In this document: one piece after another, positions 48,564 through 57,779 of the stretch
Position numbering within the stretch: the stretch's first letter is position 1
Layout of the letters: each line of letters starts with the position of its first letter
NCBI GenBank assembly: GCA_025463135.1
Contig: JAOAPY010000039.1
Coordinates: 1 to 64,000, forward strand
Source: Acidobacteriota bacterium
GTDB taxonomy: Bacteria > Acidobacteriota > Blastocatellia > Pyrinomonadales > Pyrinomonadaceae
DNA: 64,000 bases
Direction of reading: 5' to 3'
Translations under genes and position numbers: made by a program
Notes under the pieces: model-generated
Told to the model about the DNA's origin: nothing
Seen by the model: the letters and a program-made list of their open reading frames with translations, nothing else
Database searches by the model: none

Positions 48564-51053
48564 TTACACCCGACCCCCAACACCCTTTCCCCCACTCGCT
48601 TGCCGCGACCTGAATTCACTTTCCAGCCGCTCCAACAAACGCTGGTATTCCGGATTATTTCTGACTGAGGCCCAGTTGGAATCTGAGGCGAACCACAAAT
48701 AGTTCTCATTACCCAGTTTGATGGCCGCCGCCAGCCAATTCAACGCCTCTGTTTCCTCTCCCAGCAACGCGTAAGCTGAGCCCAGCCAGTAGGCGATATC
48801 GTGATCCGCTGCTGCCACCTCCTTGATCTTGGGAGTCAATTGCTCGAGTGCTTCCTCTCGTTTGCCTTGCGCCGCCAGGCAGGTGGCAAGAATTGGCCGG
48901 ATGCCATCCATCTTCGGATGGTTTTCAAGGACCTGTTCCAGCAAGCGCCGGGCCGCCTCGACCTCGCCGCGATAGAAAAGGACCCGCGCGCGGAAGGTCC
49001 TGATGAGGGGATGATCGGGTTCCATCGCCGCTCCCAAATCCAGTTCCGCCAGAGCCTCTTCCCAGCGATGCTGGTACATGAAAATACGCGAGCGATTGTA
49101 GCTGACCACCACGCGCTCAGCCGGGTTCAGCCGCACCATTCGATCAAAACTGCGCAGCGCGCGATCGTAATCTCCGTCGAGTCGGGCCAGCACCCCGCGC
49201 ACAAAGTGGACGCCCACGTCGTTGGGAAATTCGTTACGCAGCCGCTCAACCTCGGCGCGCGCTTCCACCTTTTGATTTCGTGACAGATAGATGAAGACCA
49301 TGTGCATGCGCGCTTCGAGCAGTTTCGGTTCGAGCTCGAGCGCCCGGTTAAAGGCAGCCTCGGCCACCTCATGATCGCCGAGCTCTCCCAAACCCTTGAG
49401 CACGCGATTAACGTAACAGCCACCCAGCGCCGAATAAGCGAGCGCGAACTTCTCGTCGAGTTTGATGGCGCGCTGAAAATGTTCGATGGCGGCATCAACG
49501 TGCTCGCGCGCCACTGTGTGATAGATGAAGCGGCCCATGCAATCGCGACCGCGTAAATACTCTTCCGCCGCCGCGGCGTTGGTCGAAAGACCTTTGGCAA
49601 GCTCACCCTTTTCGTCGGGACTCAGTTCCAGGCGCAACCCATCGACGATGTGCTGCACAATGGCGTCCTGAACAGCAATGATGTCGCCGGCGTCGGCGTC
49701 GATACGATCGCTCCACAGAATCTCGCTGGTCCTGACGTCAAGTAATTGCGCGGTCACGCGTATATGTTGACCGGCGCGCAGGAACGATGCTGTCAGGATG
49801 GCCCCGACACTCAACTGTCGCCCGATTTCCAGAGGGTCCTCCTGCTGCGTTTGGTATTTAACGATCGCCGAGGAGGGGCGCACGACAAGCGAGCGAACGT
49901 GGGCCAACTCAGTTATGACAGCGTCGGCCAGCGAGAACTCATAGAAGCTCATCTCCTTATCGTTGCCGACGTTCTTAAACGGGAGGATGGCCACGCTTGT
50001 GCGTGCCTTATCACCCACACTGGTCGAAGGTGTCTCGTGAAATTCCGCGGGCTGCGAACGCGGCGCGGAGGTTGCAGCGGCAGACGACTCACTGCCCGTG
50101 ATTGACTTAAACCAGCGCAGCGCGCGGGCCATCGGTCCCTGTGAATTCAAGTGACGCGGCGCCACCAACGACGCTGCATCGTCAAATTGCGACGCTGCGG
50201 GCGAGCGGCTCTCGCTCAATACGCTTTTCAATTCATCGCGCAGCTCCGAGACCTTTTGATAGCGATCGCGCGGATCTTTTGCCAAAGCGCGATCCAAAAT
50301 TTGCTGCAAACGGGGCGGCGTTTGTCCGGGACGAGCAGCCGCCAGCGGCGCGGGATCGTCGTGCAGCACGGCATGGCGCACGTCAACCGCTGTCTTGCCA
50401 CGAAAGGGCCAAAGCCCCGTCAACATCTCGTAGAGCAGCACGCCCGTCGAAAAAATGTCCGCGCGCGAGTCGACCCGATCGCCGCGCGCCTGTTCGGGCG
50501 CCGCATAGGTAGCGGTGCCGTACGGGACACCAAACTCAGTCAGTTCGGTGTGATGAATACCCGAAGTGCGGGCGGCATCTTCATCCAACAGTTTGGCCAA
50601 ACCAAAGTCCAGCACCTTTGCCTGCCCGCTGCTGCTGACCATGACATTGCCGGCTTTGATATCACGATGAATGATGCCGCGCGCGTGGGCCGCCACCAGG
50701 GCATCGGTTACCTGGATCGCGATCGAGAGGGCGCTTTCCAACTCCAGCGGCCGGCCACCGACGAGCTCGCGAACGTTGCGCCCTTCGAGGTACTGCATCG
50801 CGATAAAGTTGATGCCGTTGATTTCGTTGAGATCAAAGATAGTGCAGATGTTGGGATGATCCAGGGCTGACGCGAGTTTGGCCTCGCGCTCAAAGCGCTT
50901 CAGATTTGCTTCCCTGGCAGTCAACTCGGCGGGCAGGACCTTGATGACCACAGTGCGGCCCAGCTTGTTATCAAGCGCTTTGTAAACAGTCCCCTGCCCG
51001 CCCGCACCGAGCTTGTCGAGGATCCGATAATTTCCCAACGTGCTGCCGATCAT
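48564..51053 (-). CDS. Ser/Thr kinase with TolB-like and TPR domains
   Basis: An 829-aa kinase of the Hanks type. The kinase domain is at 9-275: GAGGQG (16-21), Lys38, HRDIKAGN, DFGLAK and GTATYAAPEQ, all intact. A linker follows. About residues 350-480 form a TolB-like domain (SVAILPFKNVGNDKEMSF and onward) found in adenylate-cyclase-type sensors. From about 500 to the end there are TPR repeats. No transmembrane segment is evident, so it may be soluble, unlike the two kinases at 29.5-36 kb. It starts at ATG 51053 with no clear Shine-Dalgarno. Upstream lies a HEPN relic. Confidence 0.9.
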   Translation of the reverse strand: MIGSTLGNYRILDKLGAGGQGTVYKALDNKLGRTVVIKVLPAELTAREANLKRFEREAKLASALDHPNICTIFDLNEINGINFIAMQYLEGRNVRELVGGRPLELESALSIAIQVTDALVAAHARGIIHRDIKAGNVMVSSSGQAKVLDFGLAKLLDEDAARTSGIHHTELTEFGVPYGTATYAAPEQARGDRVDSRADIFSTGVLLYEMLTGLWPFRGKTAVDVRHAVLHDDPAPLAAARPGQTPPRLQQILDRALAKDPRDRYQKVSELRDELKSVLSESRSPAASQFDDAASLVAPRHLNSQGPMARALRWFKSITGSESSAAATSAPRSQPAEFHETPSTSVGDKARTSVAILPFKNVGNDKEMSFYEFSLADAVITELAHVRSLVVRPSSAIVKYQTQQEDPLEIGRQLSVGAILTASFLRAGQHIRVTAQLLDVRTSEILWSDRIDADAGDIIAVQDAIVQHIVDGLRLELSPDEKGELAKGLSTNAAAAEEYLRGRDCMGRFIYHTVAREHVDAAIEHFQRAIKLDEKFALAYSALGGCYVNRVLKGLGELGDHEVAEAAFNRALELEPKLLEARMHMVFIYLSRNQKVEARAEVERLRNEFPNDVGVHFVRGVLARLDGDYDRALRSFDRMVRLNPAERVVVSYNRSRIFMYQHRWEEALAELDLGAAMEPDHPLIRTFRARVLFYRGEVEAARRLLEQVLENHPKMDGIRPILATCLAAQGKREEALEQLTPKIKEVAAADHDIAYWLGSAYALLGEETEALNWLAAAIKLGNENYLWFASDSNWASVRNNPEYQRLLERLESEFRSRQASGGKGVGGRV

Positions 51054-51166
51054 TGTATTGCTTGACGACTCTATTTAACTCCCAACCCATGCGAATCGCA
51101 AAGGGCGCGATTCAGTCTTCCGCATCGATTCTTAACGCCTACTGGATCGAATGCTAAAAGCTCCCT

Positions 51167-51283
51167 GTGGAATGGAAAGACTATTGGGCCAAGGCAAATG
51201 AGAATCTCGAGATGGCGTTGTTGGCCTATGAACGTAAAAGGCATGATGTCTGTGCGAGTCGAGCATGTTATTGCCGTGGGTGA
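51167..51283 (+). pseudogene. Remnant of a HEPN-domain protein
   Basis: A short reading frame from GTG 51167 encodes EWKDYWAKANENLEMALLA and continues to DVCASRACYCRG before a TGA at about 51281. The start (W..kA.enLe.A) and the CASRA(Y) stretch match the first helices of HEPN proteins, which usually continue with YYAMF. The domain is cut after about 38 residues, so this is a decayed fragment. HEPN proteins often belong to toxin-antitoxin pairs, and no MNT partner was found here. The rest of the 407-bp gap shows no gene. Confidence 0.5.
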
Positions 51284-51460
51284 ATACCTGCTTGCTCTCG
51301 AGCCGATGATCCTATAAAACAAATCCTGATCCTCGCGTTGACGTTGCGGGCCCTCTCGCCTCTCGCGGCACAGGAACACAGGCTCTAAAGCATAGCGTCT
51401 GCGGGTAGACATTTTCTATAATCCAGCAGGTAGACTTAGGTCGCTCGCGAGCCCCGGGCT

Positions 51461-52855
51461 TTGCAAAGAATTTCTTCGCCAAAATCAAATACTACCTTGC
51501 GATACACGAGAAAATTACAAACCTGTCTGCTGGCGCTCGGTATCTTCATTGCATCGGTGCCCGGCGCTGCCGCGCCTCGCCCGCTCGTAACCTTTCAGGC
51601 CCCGGCGCCCACAAACGAGCCGTTCAAATTTGGTAGAGTCGATCTTGATCTGCTGGCCCAAATAAATTTACTGGACCAGCGTTTTGAAAAAGAAGGGCTG
51701 ATTTATCATGAAGCAGCGCTGGATGCTTACCTCGAACGAGTTGGCAAAGCGGTGTTGGGCGACAGGCAGATAGAGAACGTCAACTGGAAGTTTCGCGTTT
51801 TACGTGATCCGGTGCCGAATGCCTTTGCGCTTCCCAATGGATCAATCTATCTCAACACCGGACTGCTCGCCCTGTTGGAGGATGAAGGACAACTGGCCAG
51901 TGTGCTGGCCCATGAAGTTACTCACGTTGACCACCGTCATACCTATCAGCAGAATCGCAGCATCAGGAAAAAAGTCCTGGCTATCAACATCCTCAACACC
52001 GTTGCTGCCTGGAACCCGGTGGGCGGACCGGCCGGTCTCGCCATCGACCTGATCGCGAATGTCTCGCCCTTCATGCTGGCACTCAGCGTGTTTGGCTACA
52101 GCAGAGAGCTCGAGAAAGAAGCAGACCTCGAGGGGTTAAAGAATTTGACCGCTGCCGGATACACACCCGTGGAAATGGTTGAGGTCTTCAAGCTTTTGCA
52201 AAAGGACATCGAAGGTGAACAGTTGAACTCGTTCTATAGCGATCATCCAAAACTTCAGGAGCGAGTTACCTATGTCAACAGCAGCCTCAAGGGTCAGGCA
52301 AAAAAAATCTCGGAGGAACAGCTACGCGACGCCAGGACCCAATACCTGGCAGTGATGGAACGTCTTGACCGTCACGACGTGGAATTAGCCATCAACAACG
52401 GACGCTTGCGCTCGGCTTACTATGTCAGTCACAAGCTGGTCGACTTTCATCCGGACTCTTCGGAAAACGTTTTCTATCTGGCGGAATCCTACCGGGCGCT
52501 GGGACCGCGGACGCCGGAGGTGTCGGCCAACGAACTTACCGGAGGCGCAAAGAAGAAGGCGGCTAAATCTCGCAACAAGCGGACGCTCGAAGAACTGGAC
52601 GCGGAATTGCTGAAGACCCCGGACGGTCAGCAGTCGTGGAAAACAAATCAGCAAAAGGCCGAGGAGCTTTACCTAAAGGTTTTGGAGCTGAACCGATTCA
52701 ATTCCTCCGCCCACCGGGGCCTCGGGATGCTGTACGAAAAGATTGGAAAGAAGGACGAGGCCGCGGGCGAATATCGAAAGTACCTGGAGCTGGCGCCAAA
52801 TGCTTTTGACAGCGAAAGGATCAAGCGGCGACTCGAATCGCTGAAAGGGCCTTGA
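51461..52855 (+). CDS. M48 metallopeptidase with TPR region
   Basis: A 464-aa exported zinc peptidase of the M48 family (BepA/YfgC- or Loi-like). A signal or anchor segment is at about residues 19-37. The zinc motif is HEVTH at 151-155 (context VLAHEVTHVDHRH). The third ligand is in ELEKEADLEGL near residue 218. The C-terminal third carries TPR-like helices (YRALGPR..., LNRFNSSAHRGLGMLYEKIG). A role in outer-membrane protein quality control is suggested by the family. Translation begins at a TTG (51461), and no ATG is available before the signal region. The stop at 52855 overlaps the start of a longer frame that is not used. Confidence 0.85.
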   Translation: MQRISSPKSNTTLRYTRKLQTCLLALGIFIASVPGAAAPRPLVTFQAPAPTNEPFKFGRVDLDLLAQINLLDQRFEKEGLIYHEAALDAYLERVGKAVLGDRQIENVNWKFRVLRDPVPNAFALPNGSIYLNTGLLALLEDEGQLASVLAHEVTHVDHRHTYQQNRSIRKKVLAINILNTVAAWNPVGGPAGLAIDLIANVSPFMLALSVFGYSRELEKEADLEGLKNLTAAGYTPVEMVEVFKLLQKDIEGEQLNSFYSDHPKLQERVTYVNSSLKGQAKKISEEQLRDARTQYLAVMERLDRHDVELAINNGRLRSAYYVSHKLVDFHPDSSENVFYLAESYRALGPRTPEVSANELTGGAKKKAAKSRNKRTLEELDAELLKTPDGQQSWKTNQQKAEELYLKVLELNRFNSSAHRGLGMLYEKIGKKDEAAGEYRKYLELAPNAFDSERIKRRLESLKGP

Positions 52856-52983
52856 TCGAAAAAGTGTTTCTAAACCCGCGGAGCGGGCAGCAGCGTAAAG
52901 TCTCGCTCGCTCCGCGGCCTCTCATAGTTCCATCAACTTGTCCAGAGTACCTAAAGACAGTTGGAATCAGGAGACTAGTTCGC

Positions 52984-53670
52984 ATGAAAATCTCGCCGCG
53001 TCTTGCCCTGTTGTTTCTAGCCTGTCTATTGTTCCGCGGAGCCGTGGACGCACAGTACCTTCACCCCCGGATAGTTGAAAAGAAAGCTGCGATTCATTAC
53101 GCCGTGCTGCTTCCGGCCAAGGTGGAGATTACGAAAGAAAGCGCGAAAGGATCGGAAATGATGGCGGCGGAGTCCGAGGAGACAAGCAGAAAAGTGGCCG
53201 AAGCGGTTGGCGAAACTCTAAAGGAGAAAAGAATCAGCCTGCTGAAGAGTCCGTTTGAAGGTGAGTCCGCCACTACGGATGACAATCACAAATACCTGCT
53301 CGCGAACATCCAGACGCGCTATGACTCGCTCTTGCCCAAACTTGTCAGCAAGTCCAAAGACGTGAAGAAAGGACGATTTACTCTCGGCGACGAAGTGATG
53401 TTGTTGAACGTGGATAAGAGCGCGGATGTACTGGTGTTTATTCGCGGCCAGGGACGAGTGTTTACCAAAGGCAAGACCGCTTTCTCTCTGCTGAATCCCT
53501 TCAGCTTTGATTTCCCGTTCGTCTTTATCACGATTGGAATGGTTGATGCGCACACCGGTGAGGTGTTGGTTTTCACGAAACCGGTTTCGGCCACCAATGT
53601 CCTCAAGAATCCCAAGGGCCTTAACAAACTGATCACAAAATCGCTTAAGAAACTTCCGGTGGCGTCGTAG
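52984..53670 (+). CDS. Exported protein of unknown function
   Basis: A 228-aa protein with a signal peptide of about 22 residues (MKISPRLALLFLACLLFRG), no lipobox Cys at the correct spacing, and an alpha/beta body that I do not recognise. A KYLLANIQTRYDSLLPKL helix and a beta-rich C-terminal half with GDEVMLLNVDKSADVLVFIR are visible. The ATG at 52984 has caggaga upstream, and the earlier in-frame start at 52852 lacks a signal peptide. It lies about 130 bp after the M48 gene and may be cotranscribed with it. Confidence 0.7.
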   Translation: MKISPRLALLFLACLLFRGAVDAQYLHPRIVEKKAAIHYAVLLPAKVEITKESAKGSEMMAAESEETSRKVAEAVGETLKEKRISLLKSPFEGESATTDDNHKYLLANIQTRYDSLLPKLVSKSKDVKKGRFTLGDEVMLLNVDKSADVLVFIRGQGRVFTKGKTAFSLLNPFSFDFPFVFITIGMVDAHTGEVLVFTKPVSATNVLKNPKGLNKLITKSLKKLPVAS

Positions 53671-53899
53671 TGGTCCGTGAGCACATCCTGGCCGCAGAGC
53701 GGCCAAATATTTATGGTCCGAGTAGCCACGACATGATTCTTCCGCTCCAGAGGACAACTCTCTACTTAATTTTGAACTTGAGCCATCCGAAATCACTTGA
53801 ATGTGTTGCCGGCTCAGCGGGGACAGGGTCCCCTTCCTGACTGCCCAATGCAACCTTGAAAGCTTTTAGATCGAAGGTTGAGAAGTCGCACAGAAAATA

Positions 53900-53930
53900 A
53901 AAAAGGCGGATCATGACGAGCCGCCTTTCC
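53900..53930 (-). terminator. Rho-independent terminator of S9 peptidase
   Basis: The stem aaaggcgg (53902-53909) with ccgccttt (53921-53928) has an 11-nt loop. Read on the minus strand, the stem runs into a T-rich tail (ttttttatttt). It fits the end of the S9 gene. The 291-bp gap on the plus side shows no gene. Confidence 0.8.
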
Positions 53931-53961
53931 TTTACCACCTTGGGTGTTTCTCAATTAACAT

Positions 53962-56103
53962 TCAGTCCGCTTTGCCCATTTGCCAAAGCATGAACGCGTA
54001 ATCGAAAGCGGTTTCCTTCAACGCGTCATATCTTCCCGACGAGCCGCCGTGCCCGGCGCCAAAATTGACTTTCAATAAAAGTGGATTGCTGTCGGTCTTC
54101 GTCACTCGCAACCTGGCGACAAACTTTGCGCCTTCCCAGTACGGCACCTGGCTGTCGTTATAGGAAACCTTAACCAGCATCGTCGGGTAATCCGCTTTCC
54201 TGATGTTGTCATAAGGCGAATACTGCTTCATGTAATCGTAGGCGGGTTTCTCCGCGGGGTTGCCCCACTCGATGAACTCGCTCGTGGTTAGCGGCAAAGA
54301 AGCATCGAGCATGGTGTTGATAACGTCAACGAACGGAACCTGGGCTATGACCGCCTTGAACAGATCGGGTCGCATGTTTGAGACGGCGCCCACCAGCAGG
54401 CCGCCGGCGCTGCCACCCTGAATAACCAACCGATCCTTTGAAGTATATTTCTCTTTGACTAAGTGTTCGGCGCAGGCGATGAAATCCGTGAAGGTCGTGA
54501 TCTTCTTCATCATGCGGCCCTGGTCGCGCCATTCTTCGCCCAACTCACCGCCGCCGCGGATGTGTCCGATGACAAAAATGACGCCGCGATCGAGCAAAGC
54601 CAGGCGACTAGAGCTGAAGGTCGGTGGTATCGAGATGCCGTACGAGCCATAGCCGTATAGCAACAGCGGCGCCGAGCCATCCAGCTTCACACCGCGCCGA
54701 TAGACCATCGACATGGGAACTTTTGTCCCGTCAACGGCAGTCGCAAACACGCGTTCCGCTTTGTAATTCGCCTTGTCGAAACCGCCGGGAATTTCATTTT
54801 GCTTTAGCAGCGTCGCCTGCCGGGTATTCATGTCATAGTCGAATACCGAGCTGGGCGTAACCATCGACTGGTAGTTGTAGCGGAGCACGCTGGTCTTGAA
54901 TTCTTGATTGTTGCTGAGGCCGGCGGCGTACACGGGTTCGGGAAATTCGATGCGGTGGCGCTTGTTCGTTTTGAAGTCAACGATCTCAAGCTGCTCCAGA
55001 CCGTTCTCCCATTCGCTCAACACAGCGTGGTCGGCGAATAAACTAACGTCTTCAACTTTTACCGCGGGCCGGTGTGCGACAAACTCTTTCCAATTCTTTT
55101 CCGCCGGATCGGCCACTGGAGCAGTTACGACGCGAAAATTCTTGGCCCCCTTGTTCGTCCGTATATAAAAAAGATCGCCGCGATGATCCACGTCGTATTC
55201 ATGGTCCGATGCCCGCGCCGAAATGACTTTCAATTCGGCCTGCGGATCGCCGGCCGGGAGCCAGCGGACTTCAGACGAGGTCTTGCTGCTCGCCTGGAGT
55301 ATGATTACCGCCTTGTCGCGCGAACGTCCCGTGCCAAGGTCGAACAGCTCGTCCTTTTCCTCATAAATTAGATCGTTTTTATCGGTGCCCAGCACGTGGC
55401 GGAAAAACTTGTCACTGCGCTTGGTGACTGCATCTTCCGTGACGTAAAACATCGTCTTGTTGTCCGTGGCCCAGGTGACGTTGTCGACACGCTCGATGCG
55501 TTCCGGGAAAAGCTCACCGGTTTTCAGATTCTTGATTTGCAGTGTGTACTGGCGATAGCCGGTGTTGTCAGTGGTAAAGGCGAGCAGGTTACCGTCGTCG
55601 CTGGGTGCGAAGGCGCCGACGCTCATGAATTTCTGTCCTTTGGCCAGTTCGTTCTGATCCAAAATGACTTCTTCCGCGGCGGTCTGGCTGCCTTTGCGGC
55701 GACAGAAGATCGGATACTGCTTACCCTCTTCGGTGCGCGAGTAGTAAAAGTATCCGTCCTGACGATAAGGAACATTCACGTCGGTCTGCTTGATGTGACT
55801 GAGCATCTCTTTGTAAAGCTTGTCCTGCAACGGCTCAGTTGGCTTCATCAGGGCCTGAGCGTACGCGTCTTCCGCTTTCAGATGCTCGAGCACCTGCGGA
55901 TTTTCCTTCTCGCGCAGCCAGAAATAATCGTCGACGAGTGTCTCGCCGTGAATTTTCGTTGTCTTGGGTTTCTTTTCCGCCATTGGTGGTAGGGGTGCTG
56001 TCGACGCGCGGTCGGCTTGTACGCGCGTAGCAGCGTCAATTGATAGGATCGCCAGGGAGATCAGGAACAAAAACAGCACTAAGCGCTTGGGGTTGATTTT
56101 CAT
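53962..56103 (-). CDS. S9 prolyl oligopeptidase family protein
   Basis: A 713-aa exported serine peptidase of the S9A prolyl-oligopeptidase/oligopeptidase B branch. A signal peptide covers about residues 1-24. The N-terminal beta-propeller is followed by the alpha/beta hydrolase domain. The catalytic Ser is in GGSAGGLL (about residue 563), the Asp region is KVSYNDSQVPYWE, and the His is in FGAGHGGSSGRY (about residue 686). Members cut short peptides after proline or basic residues. The ATG at 56103 has aggaagg just upstream. It is a single-gene unit with its own terminator. Confidence 0.9.
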   Translation of the reverse strand: MKINPKRLVLFLFLISLAILSIDAATRVQADRASTAPLPPMAEKKPKTTKIHGETLVDDYFWLREKENPQVLEHLKAEDAYAQALMKPTEPLQDKLYKEMLSHIKQTDVNVPYRQDGYFYYSRTEEGKQYPIFCRRKGSQTAAEEVILDQNELAKGQKFMSVGAFAPSDDGNLLAFTTDNTGYRQYTLQIKNLKTGELFPERIERVDNVTWATDNKTMFYVTEDAVTKRSDKFFRHVLGTDKNDLIYEEKDELFDLGTGRSRDKAVIILQASSKTSSEVRWLPAGDPQAELKVISARASDHEYDVDHRGDLFYIRTNKGAKNFRVVTAPVADPAEKNWKEFVAHRPAVKVEDVSLFADHAVLSEWENGLEQLEIVDFKTNKRHRIEFPEPVYAAGLSNNQEFKTSVLRYNYQSMVTPSSVFDYDMNTRQATLLKQNEIPGGFDKANYKAERVFATAVDGTKVPMSMVYRRGVKLDGSAPLLLYGYGSYGISIPPTFSSSRLALLDRGVIFVIGHIRGGGELGEEWRDQGRMMKKITTFTDFIACAEHLVKEKYTSKDRLVIQGGSAGGLLVGAVSNMRPDLFKAVIAQVPFVDVINTMLDASLPLTTSEFIEWGNPAEKPAYDYMKQYSPYDNIRKADYPTMLVKVSYNDSQVPYWEGAKFVARLRVTKTDSNPLLLKVNFGAGHGGSSGRYDALKETAFDYAFMLWQMGKAD

Positions 56104-56252
56104 TTTGGACCTTCCTCGAAACAGATTTGAGCCTTCGGAGATTCTCCGCGTAGAGCAACGCAGGTCCACCTCGTTCACAATTCCGCATCAATCTTGCGAT
56201 GGCTAACTGGGGAAATCGTTGGCGGCGCCCGGCCGGCTCAATCATGCACCGT

Positions 56253-56474
56253 TCAACCACGCAGGGGGTCGCCCCAGCCTGATTGAACATACCTGCCATC
56301 CTCGACGATGCACGGCACGGTCGGATCGCCATTCGAGTAAGCAAACATTTCAGCCCGTCGCGCGCGATCAGTTTGGGCATCGTAATCCGTGAAAGATGTG
56401 CCTTGAGACTTGTAATGATCCCGCGCCTGCTGGCAATAGGGACAACCCGGCTTGGTATAGATCACTAAACCCAT
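56253..56474 (-). CDS. Small glutaredoxin
   Basis: A 73-aa thiol oxidoreductase with the active site CPYC (context KPGCPYCQQA at residues 8-17). The rest of the fold follows, with the cis-Pro region TVPCIVEDGRYVQSG. It reduces disulfides with glutathione or a related thiol. The ATG at 56474 has an excellent ggaggtg site. A longer upstream frame (to 56564) lacks support. It lies in a group of redox genes (2Fe-2S protein, rhodanese, TrxR-like). No reductase partner is adjacent. Confidence 0.85.
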   Translation of the reverse strand: MGLVIYTKPGCPYCQQARDHYKSQGTSFTDYDAQTDRARRAEMFAYSNGDPTVPCIVEDGRYVQSGWGDPLRG

Positions 56475-56543
56475 TTTCACCTCCGCAAGAGGTGTTAGTT
56501 TAGCAATGTCGTCGGCAAGATGCGAAGCGTGGAGGCGCACCGC

Positions 56544-56655
56544 GAGCCCCGGGAGCCCACGCAATCCTGCGTGCTGGACTCACCTAACAGGTCGTCTGCG
56601 ATTTTAAGATTTGCTCCGCGACCAAAGCACCGGGGATGCATGCGGTCCCGGGAAG
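56544..56655. repeat. Inverted repeat, gtgcggtcccgg family (copy A)
   Basis: The left arm gagccccgggagcccacgca runs from 56544 and the right arm gatgcatgcggtcccgggaa ends near 56655. The interior gtctgcgattttaagat is the reverse complement of the interior of copy B at 57660-57770, so the two copies lie in opposite orientations. It is upstream of the 2Fe-2S gene. Confidence 0.75.
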
Positions 56656-56702
56656 CCTGGCAAATCTATCCATAATCCCAATCTAAAGTTATACTCACGC
56701 GC

Positions 56703-57044
56703 ATGTCCGAGCAGAGTTCTCAAGTGGCCACACCGGCTTCGCTGGAAGGCGATCTACTCGATCCCTATGAGAAGCTGGTGACAATCGAGATTCTCGGTCA
56801 GCGCATCGAGGTGCCGGAAAAGAACCGCCTGCTGCGTTGCTTCCAATATCTTTCCCTTAAGACCATCTCGTATGGAGATTTTTGCTGGAACGGCGAGTGC
56901 ACGAATTGCCAGATTTGGTATCACCAGAAGGGACAGACCGAAGCTGACGATCGGCCCGGTCTCGCCTGCCGCATGGAAGTGACGGAAGAAATGGTCATCA
57001 CCAAACTAAATTCTTTTATTCAGTTGGAAGGGATAAATAAGTGA
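56703..57044 (+). CDS. 2Fe-2S ferredoxin-like protein
   Basis: A 113-aa protein with the Cys spacing C-x4-C-x2-C-x19-C: FCWNGECTNC near residue 60, then LACRM near 84. The spacing is plant-ferredoxin-like ([2Fe-2S]), as in small ferredoxins or subunits of larger oxidoreductases. The N terminus is acidic and Ser/Thr-rich. No partner enzyme is adjacent except possibly the TrxR-like flavoprotein at 59441. The ribosome binding site is weak. It is a stand-alone gene with an inverted repeat on each side. Confidence 0.75.
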   Translation: MSEQSSQVATPASLEGDLLDPYEKLVTIEILGQRIEVPEKNRLLRCFQYLSLKTISYGDFCWNGECTNCQIWYHQKGQTEADDRPGLACRMEVTEEMVITKLNSFIQLEGINK

Positions 57045-57055
57045 GGCCGGGCGTT

Positions 57056-57127
57056 GTACTGCAGGCTGCCAGCCTGCAGTACTCGTTAACAGATTGCCCA
57101 CGACCGCACCAGGCCGGCAGCCTGTTT
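57056..57127. repeat. Palindrome, caggctgccagcctg family
   Basis: A perfect 12-bp palindrome (57056-57067 with 57071-57082), centred on caggctgccagcctg, is followed by a partial arm caggccggcagcctg at 57113-57127. The same core appears near 32876. It fills the gap between the 2Fe-2S gene and the stop of the RD-repeat gene. Confidence 0.7.
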
Positions 57128-57131
57128 TACC

Positions 57132-57521
57132 TTAATTGCGGTGGGCGTGTCGGCGGTCCTGATGGAAGTCGCGCACGTCACCGCGGCGATCTCCAAAATC
57201 GGCGCGCAAGTCGCGTCGATCATGCCGCAGGTCAAAGGTGTCGGATCTAATCTCGCGACGATCCGCGCGCAACTCAGCTCTTGACGCTCCTTCACGCCGA
57301 TCCTGTCGATACTCGCGCACGTCACCCCGGCGATCGATTGCGTCACCGCGAATATCGCGACGGTCGGAACGAATGTCCCTGGTATCGGACCTGATCTCGT
57401 GGCGATCAGCGCGCAATTCGCGGTGCTCCCAACGATTGATGTTTCCCTGTGCGGCGACGGTTGCAGCGGTAACAGCCAGCGTTGCTGTTAACAAAAATAA
57501 GCTGCGGACAAGTGTTTTCAT
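57132..57521 (-). CDS. Exported Arg/Asp heptad-repeat protein
   Basis: A 129-aa protein with a signal peptide of about 24 residues (MKTLVRSLFLLTATLAVTAA). The mature part is almost entirely Arg, Asp, Ile and Gly in a roughly seven-residue pattern (RRDIRGD, RREIRSD, RRDLRAD), repeated about ten times. Such sequences probably form a very highly charged helix that binds a charged surface or polyphosphate. The ATG at 57521 has ggaggga upstream. The pattern is known as a small family in other soil bacteria, but no function has been assigned. Its extreme composition makes homology by eye unsafe. Confidence 0.75.
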   Translation of the reverse strand: MKTLVRSLFLLTATLAVTAATVAAQGNINRWEHRELRADRHEIRSDTRDIRSDRRDIRGDAIDRRGDVREYRQDRREGASRAELRADRREIRSDTFDLRHDRRDLRADFGDRRGDVRDFHQDRRHAHRN

Positions 57522-57659
57522 TTTGATCCCTCCATTTCTCGTGCTTTGTCTGATTGATTAATAACAACTGGCCGGCGCCAAATTGCGGAGGAGAGACCTG
57601 ACCCTTGCTATTTGGTTAGACGTCTGGAGGTGAGGTACGGACGAAGTTTTTCTGAGGCC

Positions 57660-57770
57660 GACCTGGGAGCGCACGCCGCCGGCATGCGTGCCTGTTCGCC
57701 AGAGAAGATCTCAAAATCGCAGACGGCCTGTTACGTGAGTCAAGCACGCAGGGTGCGTGCGGTCCCAGGC
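57660..57770. repeat. Inverted repeat, gtgcggtcccgg family (copy B)
   Basis: The left arm gacctgggagcgcacgccgc runs from 57660 and the right arm gcagggtgcgtgcggtccca ends near 57768. The interior gatctcaaaatcgcagacgg is the reverse complement of copy A. The rhodanese stop codon is about 10 bp away. Confidence 0.75.
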
Positions 57771-57779
57771 CGATCCAGG

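Noticed and set aside
52852-52983. Upstream extension of the exported protein at 52984
   Set aside because: It overlaps the M48 stop, lacks a signal peptide and has a poor start, while the ATG at 52984 has a good site.
53671-53899. Possible tRNA or small RNA gene
   Set aside because: A ggggacagggtcccc hairpin is present but no cloverleaf or anticodon arm was found.
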